From JAYZDP01 sp036337765 (GTDB lineage Bacteria; Acidobacteriota; Thermoanaerobaculia; Multivoradales; Multivoraceae): a DNA stretch of 12,776 nucleotides. A model generated the notes under the pieces. That model saw only the letters and a list, made by a program, of their open reading frames with translations. It made no database searches and was not told the origin of the DNA. The position numbers and the translations under genes are program-made. Within the stretch, counting starts at the first letter, position 1, and every line of letters begins with the position of its first letter. This document shows, one piece after another, positions 7,238 to 12,776 of the stretch. The DNA lies in assembly GCA_036337765.1 (NCBI GenBank), contig JAYZDP010000198.1, forward strand, positions 1 to 12,776, read 5' to 3'.

Positions 7238-7929
7238 GCGTAGGCCCCGACACCCTGGTCCTCATGGCCAGCTGGTTCGTGGTCTTCGTCTTCTCGACGA
7301 CACTGCACGAGGCCGGGCACGCCTGGGCCGCGCTGCGACTGGGAGACGCGACTGCCTACGGCGGCGGACAGGTCTCTCTCAACCCGCTTCCCCACATCCG
7401 CCGCGAGCCGGTCGGCATGGTCGCCGTGCCCCTGGTGTCCTTCTTCCTCATCGGTTGGATGTTCGGCTGGGCCAGTGCCCCCTACGATCCGCAGTGGGCC
7501 CACCGCCATCCACGGCGAGCAGCGCTAATGGCACTGGCCGGTCCGCTTGGAAACCTGACGCTCTTGATCGCGGCCATCTTCCTGATCCGCACCGGCATCG
7601 GCCTCGGCATCTTCGAGGTCTCGCCGTATGGGCGCTGGGACCAACTGGTCGTGATGGCGGGCTCGCCCAGCACCGGCGGGCCGGCGACGATCGTGAGCCT
7701 ATTGTTCAGCCTCAACCTGATTCTGTTCGTCTTCAATCTGCTCCCGGTGCCACCGCTGGACGGCTCGGGAGTGATACAGCTCTTCATGAGTGAAGACGTC
7801 GCCCGCACGGTACAGGGTATCTTCCGCCAGCCGATGGTCGGCTGGATGGGGATCCTGATCGCGTGGCAGTTCTTCGGCAACTTCTTCATGCCGATAGCAC
7901 GCTTCGCCCGCACCTTTCTCTATCCGTAG
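7234..7929 (+). CDS. Site-2-protease family (M50) membrane zinc metalloprotease
   Basis: 231-residue polytopic membrane protein of the M50/S2P family, of the short group lacking a PDZ domain. HEAGH (25-29) supplies two zinc-binding histidines and catalytic E26 in the first membrane helix. N168 and NLLPVPPLDGSG (168-179) supply the third ligand, D176. Family marks between them: RLGD (35-38), SLNPLPHI (48-55) and LAGPLGN (101-107). Such enzymes cleave substrates within the membrane; here the substrate is unknown. The start is taken as TTG 7234, overlapping the dehydrogenase stop as TTGA. This leaves room for a full first helix; ATG 7264 is possible but would leave only 14 residues before HEAGH. 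Overlap implies co-expression with the acyl-CoA dehydrogenase, with no obvious functional reason. Ends 6 bp from the convergent SDR gene. Confidence 0.92.
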   Translation: MSVGPDTLVLMASWFVVFVFSTTLHEAGHAWAALRLGDATAYGGGQVSLNPLPHIRREPVGMVAVPLVSFFLIGWMFGWASAPYDPQWAHRHPRRAALMALAGPLGNLTLLIAAIFLIRTGIGLGIFEVSPYGRWDQLVVMAGSPSTGGPATIVSLLFSLNLILFVFNLLPVPPLDGSGVIQLFMSEDVARTVQGIFRQPMVGWMGILIAWQFFGNFFMPIARFARTFLYP

Positions 7930-7935
7930 CGAAGC

Positions 7936-8730
7936 TCACATCCCGGGCGGCGTGAAGCGACCGTCGACTGCGGTCCAGCCGCCGTCGACGAACAGTACGC
8001 TGCCGGTAACGAAGCTGGCGGCGGACGACAGGAGAAAGACGATCGGGCCCGCCATCTCTTCGGGCTGCGCCCATCTCCCGAGCGCGCTCTTGGCGGCGTA
8101 GGCGTCATACCACTCGGCGTTGGCCTTGATCTGAGCGGTGAGAGGCGTCTCCACGACCCCCGGTGCAAGAGCGTTAACCCTGACACCGGACGGTCCGAGC
8201 TCGACGGCGAGGGCACGCACCATCTGAACGATGCCGGCCTTGGTCGCGGCATAGACCCCCTGCCCGGGCTCGACGACCACCGAACGGATCGACGAAAGGG
8301 CGACCAGGCTGCCGCTGCAGCGACCCCGCATTCGCCGGCCGGCGGCCCGCAACACGAAAAAAGTGCCACGAAGATTCAGATCCACAACGCGATCGAGCTC
8401 GTCGTCCGCAAGGTCGAGCATCGGCTTGCGGACATTGACGCCGGGCGTACAGACGAGGCCGTCGAGGGCTCCGCCGACGGCCTCGACTTCTGCCATGACC
8501 TCTTCGACCGCTGCCGAGTCGGTGATGTCGACCGACAGCACCGAGGCCTGGCCGTCAGCAGAGCGAACAGCCTCGGCCACCCTTTCCGCAGCTTCCGTAT
8601 CGCGGTCGAGACACACAACTCGCGCACCGACAGAGGCGGCGGCAAGCGCGGTAGCAGCTCCGATCCCCGACCCCGCTCCGACGACGGCGACGTGCTCACC
8701 GTCGAGCCGAAAGAGTTTCTCTTCGGTCAT
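7936..8730 (-). CDS. SDR-family NAD(P)-dependent oxidoreductase
   Basis: 264-residue classical short-chain dehydrogenase/reductase. It has the Rossmann glycine motif GAGSGIG (18-24), acidic D42 after the second strand (VVCLDRD, favouring NAD+ over NADP+), D68 (SVDIT), N119 (DLNLRG), catalytic S147 (ALSSIRS), Y160 and K164 (YAATK), the PG motif (NALAPGVVETP) and the usual C-terminal FVDGGW (248-252). Odd: the structural NNAG motif is replaced by CTPGVN (94-99). FabG-like 3-oxoacyl reductases and sugar or secondary-alcohol dehydrogenases share this layout, so the substrate is open; proximity to an acyl-CoA dehydrogenase is only suggestive. The start is ATG 8730, with AGGGAG five bases upstream; GTG 8751 is a poorer choice. 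Divergent from the M20 peptidase gene with 83 bp between. Confidence 0.93.
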   Translation of the reverse strand: MTEEKLFRLDGEHVAVVGAGSGIGAATALAAASVGARVVCLDRDTEAAERVAEAVRSADGQASVLSVDITDSAAVEEVMAEVEAVGGALDGLVCTPGVNVRKPMLDLADDELDRVVDLNLRGTFFVLRAAGRRMRGRCSGSLVALSSIRSVVVEPGQGVYAATKAGIVQMVRALAVELGPSGVRVNALAPGVVETPLTAQIKANAEWYDAYAAKSALGRWAQPEEMAGPIVFLLSSAASFVTGSVLFVDGGWTAVDGRFTPPGM

Positions 8731-8813
8731 TCGATCTCCCTTGCAGGTCACCGCTCCGGCGACGGGCTATCATGCGGCGTTCCCGCCGTTCGCAGACGGC
8801 AGACCGGGAGACT

Positions 8814-10079
8814 ATGACAGCGCAAGCCTGCCGCGATCGCATTCGCCGCGAAGTCGAGAGCGCGACCGACGAAATGCTCGAGTTCGCGTCCGAGTTCCTG
8901 CGAATCCCGACCATCAACCCTCCAGGCGACGCGTATCCCGCCGCCGCGGCGTTTCTGGACACCCGGCTGTCGGCGCTGGGTTTCGAGAGCGAAGTCCTAG
9001 TGGCCGAAACGGCGGCAGAGCACACTGCAAGCCACCCGCGCCACAACATCATGGCCCGCCGTGAGATCGGCCCAGGTCCCTGCCTGCACTTCAACGGCCA
9101 CACCGACGTCGTTCCCGCGGGCGAGGGCTGGACGCGGGATCCGTGGGCAGGAGAGATCGACGACGGCAGGATCTGGGGCCGAGGCGCCGCAGACATGAAG
9201 TGCGGGCTGGTCGCCGCGATCTACGCTGCCGAGGCGCTACGACGCGCCGGCGCCCCCCTACGGGGCTCGATCGAGATCAGCGGTACGGCCGACGAGGAAA
9301 GCGGCGGCTTCGCCGGCGTCGCGTGGCTAGCTCACGAGGGGCTCATCTCCAGAGCGCGCACCGACTGGGTGATCATCCCCGAGCCCTTCGGCCCCCAACG
9401 GATCTGCGTCGGGCACCGGGGTGTTCTGTGGCTGAAGATCATTGCGTACGGCCACATCGCGCACGGCAGCATGCCCTTTCTCGGCGTCAACGCGATCGAC
9501 GCGATGGCACCTGTCATTGAAGGACTGCGCGACCTGGAGCCACGCCTCGCCCAGCGACAGACGGCGGTCCCGGTGGTACCGCCTGAGGCCCGCCGCGCGA
9601 CCCTGAACCTCAACGCCGTCTATGGCGGGCAAGGCGATCTAGACCCGCAGACACCGTGCGTCGCCGATCGCTGCGAGTTGGTGGTGGACCGCCGTTTCCT
9701 GGTCGAGGAGGACCTCGACGAGGTCCGAGCCGAGATCTGCGACATTGTCGCCGCGTGCTCGCGCCAGGGAGTTCGCTTCGAGACCGAGACCATGATGGTC
9801 GTGCCGCCGGTGCAGACCCCCGCGGATTCGCCGCTCGTATCCGCTCTCGAGCCTGCGGTACGGGCGGTCGTCGGCTCCCCAGCAGAGCGGGTCGCGAGCC
9901 CAGGGACCTACGACCACAAGCATGTCGCGCGAATCGCCGGCGTCGACCATTGCGTGGCATACGGACCGGGTCGCCTCGAGCTCGCCCACCAGCCCGACGA
10001 GTACTGCGAGATCGCCGACCTCGTCGCCGCCGCCCAGATCATGGCACTGGCCGCCGCCGAGCTGCTCGAAGCTCCGTGA
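8814..10079 (+). CDS. M20-family metallopeptidase (ArgE/DapE/carboxypeptidase-like)
   Basis: 421-residue cytoplasmic zinc-dependent amidohydrolase of the M20 family. Metal and catalytic residues are all visible: H96 and catalytic D98 (NGHTDVVP), bridging D127 (GRGAADMKCG), catalytic E161 and E162 (TADEESGG), E190 (IIPEP) and H392 (LAHQPDEY). The lid/dimerisation domain lies at about 200-310 (GVLWLKIIAYGHIAHGSMP). ArgE (acetylornithine deacetylase), DapE (succinyl-diaminopimelate desuccinylase) and peptidase members cannot be separated by eye. The segment GTYDHKHVARIAGVDHCVAY in place of the more usual GTxDAR loop suggests a less-studied branch. The start is ATG 8814 with GGGAG three bases upstream (short spacing); an in-frame ATG at 8772 lacks a ribosome site. 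TATCAT at 8768-8773 is a possible -10. No arginine or lysine biosynthesis genes adjoin it. Confidence 0.92.
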   Translation: MTAQACRDRIRREVESATDEMLEFASEFLRIPTINPPGDAYPAAAAFLDTRLSALGFESEVLVAETAAEHTASHPRHNIMARREIGPGPCLHFNGHTDVVPAGEGWTRDPWAGEIDDGRIWGRGAADMKCGLVAAIYAAEALRRAGAPLRGSIEISGTADEESGGFAGVAWLAHEGLISRARTDWVIIPEPFGPQRICVGHRGVLWLKIIAYGHIAHGSMPFLGVNAIDAMAPVIEGLRDLEPRLAQRQTAVPVVPPEARRATLNLNAVYGGQGDLDPQTPCVADRCELVVDRRFLVEEDLDEVRAEICDIVAACSRQGVRFETETMMVVPPVQTPADSPLVSALEPAVRAVVGSPAERVASPGTYDHKHVARIAGVDHCVAYGPGRLELAHQPDEYCEIADLVAAAQIMALAAAELLEAP

Positions 10080-10083
10080 GCGA

Positions 10084-10650
10084 CTAGCCTCTGAAGGCGG
10101 CGCGGATCTCCTTCAGCGCACCGCGCTCGGAGCCGTAGACGCTGCCGACGCCCAGAATGCCGCCTGCAGCTCGTGCCACGCTCTCGGCGCGACCCACCAC
10201 CTGAGCCTCGAGAGCAGCCACCGAGTCGGCGCTCCAGTTTTCCCTGAGAGCCCCCACGTACTCCTTCCAGACCTCGAACAGACTGTCGTCAGGCTCGGCA
10301 TCGAGCCAGCCCTCGAACAGCTCCCAGGCGACGGAACCAGCCTCGACCCCCGAGCTCCGAGCCGCCTCGGCCAACGCGCTGCGCTCTTCCGCCTGCACCT
10401 TGCCGTCGGCCCATGCGACCACCACCAGCGGGACCAGGCCCAGCGCGGCGATCGTCTCGGCTGAGACCTCAAGCTCGACGAGATCGTCGACAAGCCTCTC
10501 GTGTCCGCTACCGAGCACCTCGACGAGGCCGGCGCGCCGGTCCTCTTCGGCCGCCTTCTGGCGCAGGCGCTCGAGCAGCTCCTTGTTCTGCTTGGCGAAG
10601 AAGGCCTCTTCGAGCGCCTTTCGTCGGCTATCCAACGTCTCGTGGCTCAC
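10084..10650 (-). CDS. TerB-like helical protein of unknown role
   Basis: 188-residue soluble protein, no signal peptide. Residues 8-40 form a charged, helix-prone, coiled-coil-like segment (RRKALEEAFFAKQNKELLER) that reminds me of small ATPase-inhibitor-type N-termini in other bacteria. Residues 60-165 resemble the TerB-like fold: VAWADGKVQAEER (78-90) is the acidic loop (ADGxxxxEE) that may bind metal, followed by helices ending near 160. The tail is glycine-rich, then basic. TerB-like proteins are linked to tellurite resistance and membrane stress, but no other ter gene is here, so no function should be assigned. The start is GTG 10650-10648 with a strong AAGGGGGG five bases upstream; a longer frame to 10725 has no ribosome site. 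Divergent from the TetR-RibBA fusion across 109 bp, so the two may share regulatory DNA. Confidence 0.82.
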   Translation of the reverse strand: MSHETLDSRRKALEEAFFAKQNKELLERLRQKAAEEDRRAGLVEVLGSGHERLVDDLVELEVSAETIAALGLVPLVVVAWADGKVQAEERSALAEAARSSGVEAGSVAWELFEGWLDAEPDDSLFEVWKEYVGALRENWSADSVAALEAQVVGRAESVARAAGGILGVGSVYGSERGALKEIRAAFRG

Positions 10651-10724
10651 GTGTTCCCCCCTTTCGAAAGCGGCGGGAGCATACCCAAGTTCGACGCTTC
10701 CACCCCGCGTGCCGAGATAGCCCA

Positions 10725-10759
10725 TTGACCATACTTTCGTTCTAGAACATGATTACACC
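10725..10759 (+). promoter_or_regulatory. Putative promoter with palindromic operator for TetR-RibBA, nearly leaderless
   Basis: TTGACC (10725-10730) matches the -35 consensus in five of six bases. After a 17-base spacer comes CATGAT (10748-10753), four of six for a -10. Between and touching the -10 is a perfect 10-bp palindrome, GTTCTAGAAC (10739-10748), where a bound repressor would block polymerase; the gene itself encodes a TetR domain. Transcription would start about at the ATG (10760). No Shine-Dalgarno sequence precedes that ATG, which fits leaderless translation. No FMN riboswitch (RFN element) is visible between 10651 and 10759. Confidence 0.45.
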
Positions 10760-12616
10760 ATGCATTCGACCCGAGCACTCGCCACGCAGGTCCGCAAGCG
10801 CAAGATCCTTTCCGCCGCGCTCGAGCACTTCTCGCGCGATGGTATCGGCCGTGCCCGCATGAGCCACATCTGCCGCTCCGCCGGCGTGTCGACTGGCAGC
10901 GTGTATCACCACTTCCAATCCAAGGAACAGCTCGCCGCGGCCCTCTACCTCGAAGGTCTTCGTGACTACCGGGCGGGCCTGCTGGACGAGCTCACCCGTC
11001 ATCACACTGCGGAGCGCGGCGTGAGGGGTCTGGTCGAGCATCACGTCGGCTGGGTCACCGAGCACCCTGACTGGGCACGATTCCTGACGCACGACCGCCA
11101 CGCCGATTTCCTAACCGACTGCCAGAGCGAGCTGGAGACCCTCGACGAGGAGCTGGACGCCGGCGTCGCGACCTGGCTTCTACCGTTCATCGAGCGACGC
11201 GAGGTGACTCGCCTCCCGCGCACGCTCTACCACGCCGTCGTCATGGGCCCCACACTCGACTACATGGCGGCATGGCTGGCCGGCCGTGAAGACGGCGATC
11301 CCCGCCGCGCCGTCAAGGCGCTCTCTGATGCGGCGTGGAACGCGGTTCGCACGCGCAGTACCGAAGAGCCGAAGAAACCCCGCCAACGCCGCAAGAAGGC
11401 CGACCACCCGCTCGCCTCCGTCCAGGAGGCGATCGAGGCGATCGCCGATGGCCGCATGATCATCGTGGTCGACGCCGCCGACCGCGAGGATGAGGGCGAC
11501 TTCATCTGCGCCGCCGAGAAAGTGACGCCCGAGATCGTTAACTTCATGACCCGGCAGGGCGGGGGCCTGTTCTGCATGCCGCTGCTGCCCGACCTCGCGC
11601 AGGCCAAGGGCTTCTCGCTGATGGTCGAGAACAACACCGCCCCAATGGGAACCCCCTTCACAGTGCCCATCGACCACGCCTCGTGCCACACCGGCATCAG
11701 TGCCGCTGAGCGAGCGCGCACCGTCGCCGCGGTGCTCGACCAAGACTCGCAACCCGAGGACTTCATCACTCCTGGACACCTCTTCCCGCTGATCGCGAAG
11801 GACGGCGGGGTGCTGCGCCGTGCGGGTCACACTGAGGCGACGGTGGACCTCGCCCGCATGGCCGGCCTCTACCCCGCGGGCGTCCTATGCGAGATCTGTA
11901 GCCGAGACGGCCACGGCATGGCCGGCGCGGACGAGCTGCAGGCGATCGCGGATGAGTTCCACATGCCGATGGTGTCGATCGAGGACGTGATCCGCTACCG
12001 ACGCGAGCGCGAGCAGCTCGTGCACCGGGTCGAGGGCGCCTCGGCGAAGCTACCGACGCCGCATGGTGTGGGTCAAGTGATCGGCTATCGAGTGGCCCAC
12101 GAAGGTCAGGAGCCGGTGGCGATCGTTATCGGCAACCCCAACGCGGTCGACGCCCCGCTGGTGAGGATGCACTCCTCGTGCCTCACCGGAGATCTATTGA
12201 ACTCGCTGCGCTGCGACTGTGGCGACCAGCTCCACATGTCGATGGAGCGCATGGGCGAGGAAGGCGCCGGGGTGCTGGTGTATCTACCCCAGGAAGGTCG
12301 CGGCATCGGCCTGATCGAGAAGCTTCGCGCCTACCAGCTACAGGACGCGGGCCTCGACACCGTGGAGGCTAACGAGGCGCTCGGCTATCGAGCCGACCCG
12401 CGCGACTACATGGTGGGCCTGCAGATTCTCCGCGACCTCGATCTGCGTAAGGTACGACTCCTTACCAACAACCCGAAGAAGGTCGACGCCTTCGTCTACT
12501 CTTCGATCGGAATCGAGGTGGTCGATCAGGTCGCCATCGTCGCGCCGGCCGAGCCGCACCGCGATCAGTATCTGGCCACCAAACGCGACAAGCTGGGACA
12601 CAAGCTCCCAGCCTGA
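10760..12616 (+). CDS. ribBA: TetR/AcrR regulator fused to RibBA (DHBP synthase / GTP cyclohydrolase II)
   Basis: 618-residue protein with three parts. (1) Residues 1-197: a complete TetR/AcrR regulator, with helix-turn-helix MSHICRSAGVSTGSVYHHF (34-52) and an all-helical putative ligand domain with WVTEHPDWARFL (98-109). (2) A basic linker at 198-215 (Pro/Lys/Arg-rich). (3) RibBA. The DHBP synthase half (about 217-415) has DREDEGD (241-247; E243 matches metal ligand Glu38 of E. coli RibB), MVENNT (288-293), TGISAAERA (311-319), GHLFPL (339-344) and RAGHTEATVDLAR (354-366; H357 is a metal ligand), with E378. The GTP cyclohydrolase II half (about 425-618) has zinc cysteines C474, C485 and C487 (HSSCLTGD, RCDCG), QEGRGIGL (511-518), Y525, and D546/R548 in the DPRDY motif. 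It would make both ribulose 5-phosphate- and GTP-derived precursors of riboflavin. Between M169 and M233 no in-frame ATG, GTG or TTG occurs, so a separate RibBA start is unlikely. Confidence 0.93.
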   Translation: MHSTRALATQVRKRKILSAALEHFSRDGIGRARMSHICRSAGVSTGSVYHHFQSKEQLAAALYLEGLRDYRAGLLDELTRHHTAERGVRGLVEHHVGWVTEHPDWARFLTHDRHADFLTDCQSELETLDEELDAGVATWLLPFIERREVTRLPRTLYHAVVMGPTLDYMAAWLAGREDGDPRRAVKALSDAAWNAVRTRSTEEPKKPRQRRKKADHPLASVQEAIEAIADGRMIIVVDAADREDEGDFICAAEKVTPEIVNFMTRQGGGLFCMPLLPDLAQAKGFSLMVENNTAPMGTPFTVPIDHASCHTGISAAERARTVAAVLDQDSQPEDFITPGHLFPLIAKDGGVLRRAGHTEATVDLARMAGLYPAGVLCEICSRDGHGMAGADELQAIADEFHMPMVSIEDVIRYRREREQLVHRVEGASAKLPTPHGVGQVIGYRVAHEGQEPVAIVIGNPNAVDAPLVRMHSSCLTGDLLNSLRCDCGDQLHMSMERMGEEGAGVLVYLPQEGRGIGLIEKLRAYQLQDAGLDTVEANEALGYRADPRDYMVGLQILRDLDLRKVRLLTNNPKKVDAFVYSSIGIEVVDQVAIVAPAEPHRDQYLATKRDKLGHKLPA

Positions 12617-12776
12617 TCCGTCTGTTGCGGCACCGCCAATTGCGAACAGCGAGTGCCGGCTTCGGGGATCGTCAAGGACGCCTCGGCCATGCGCTTGAAG
12701 TAGATCGCCACACTTCCGATGGCGGCCAGCACGACCAGCGGGCGCCTACCAAAACGAGCTTCGCCTGATTGGAGTG
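12565..12776 (-). CDS. Partial C-terminus of a possible membrane protein
   Basis: A minus-strand frame is open from the right edge to TGA 12567-12565, giving 69 residues. It carries one likely membrane helix near its visible start (RRPLVVLAAIGSVAIYFKRM, 10-29), then a tail with two or three cysteines and no recognised motif. Third codon positions through the helix are mostly G or C, as in the other genes of the window. The end overlaps the 3' end of the TetR-RibBA gene by 52 bases in antisense, so the last ~17 residues are unsupported. No family is recognised. If false, the 160 bases after ribBA hold nothing I can identify. Confidence 0.35.
   Translation of the reverse strand, partial: LQSGEARFGRRPLVVLAAIGSVAIYFKRMAEASLTIPEAGTRCSQLAVPQQTDQAGSLCPSLSRLVARY

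Noticed and set aside
8741..8773. TTGCAG / TATCAT as a promoter for the M20 peptidase
   Set aside because: The 21-base spacer is too long for a normal sigma-70 promoter. TATCAT alone is noted in the gene entry as a possible -10.
8785..8800. Small hairpin GCCGT / ACGGC before the M20 peptidase gene
   Set aside because: Five base pairs with a six-base loop is within chance for this GC content, and it does not cover the ribosome site in a way that suggests control.
10651..10759. Possible FMN riboswitch before the riboflavin gene
   Set aside because: The region is too short and shows none of the conserved RFN sequence blocks; the promoter appears to start at the ATG.
11180..11830. 216-residue minus-strand open frame within the TetR-RibBA gene
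   Set aside because: Antisense to well-conserved RibB motifs, with no recognisable domain or ribosome site. Its overlap with the fusion joint made it worth checking, but nothing supports coding.

Overview
The window is GC-rich, densely packed bacterial chromosome. It holds eleven confidently readable protein genes, one very small membrane-protein gene, and two weaker candidates. No rRNA, tRNA, CRISPR, insertion sequence or prophage signal was seen. Gene content (RecD2, Ddl, HemW, a solute:sodium symporter preceded by a tiny one-helix protein, acyl-CoA dehydrogenase, RibBA) suggests a free-living, high-GC, Gram-negative-type heterotroph. The tiny-protein/symporter pair and the style of the RibBA C-terminus recall Acidobacteriota or Planctomycetota-like genomes, but this is an impression, not a phylogenetic result.

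Layout. The 3' end of a recD2 helicase gene (+) opens the window. A possible short signal-peptide ORF (+) follows and runs into the 3' end of ddl (-). ddl is head-to-head with rbsK (+), with only 32 bp between their starts. rbsK converges on a three-gene minus-strand operon, read as tiny membrane protein > SSS symporter > hemW, whose cistrons are joined by 4-nt overlaps. Diverging from that operon is a two-gene plus-strand operon: acyl-CoA dehydrogenase, then an M50 membrane metalloprotease (4-nt overlap). This converges on an SDR oxidoreductase (-), which diverges from an M20 metallopeptidase (+). The M20 gene converges on a TerB-like gene (-). Divergent from the TerB-like gene is the most unusual gene of the window: a 618-codon ORF in which a complete TetR/AcrR-type regulator is fused in frame to a complete bifunctional riboflavin enzyme, RibBA. 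The last bases appear to hold the 3' end of a minus-strand membrane-protein gene.

The TetR-RibBA fusion is the best candidate for something undescribed. One polypeptide carries a DNA-binding and ligand-binding repressor module plus the two entry enzymes of riboflavin synthesis (GTP cyclohydrolase II and DHBP synthase). No usual start codon lies between the halves. A 10-bp perfect palindrome sits in its promoter at the expected place for an autoregulatory operator. No FMN riboswitch is visible, and there is almost no 5' leader. This suggests, but does not prove, a riboflavin gene controlled by its own product in place of an FMN riboswitch.

Other features of note: three convergent gene pairs separated by only 4-6 bp with no terminators; an 18-bp imperfect palindrome over the -10 box of the acyl-CoA dehydrogenase gene; a charged insert of about 90 residues in the symporter, predicted periplasmic; and the 47-residue membrane protein translationally coupled to that symporter.
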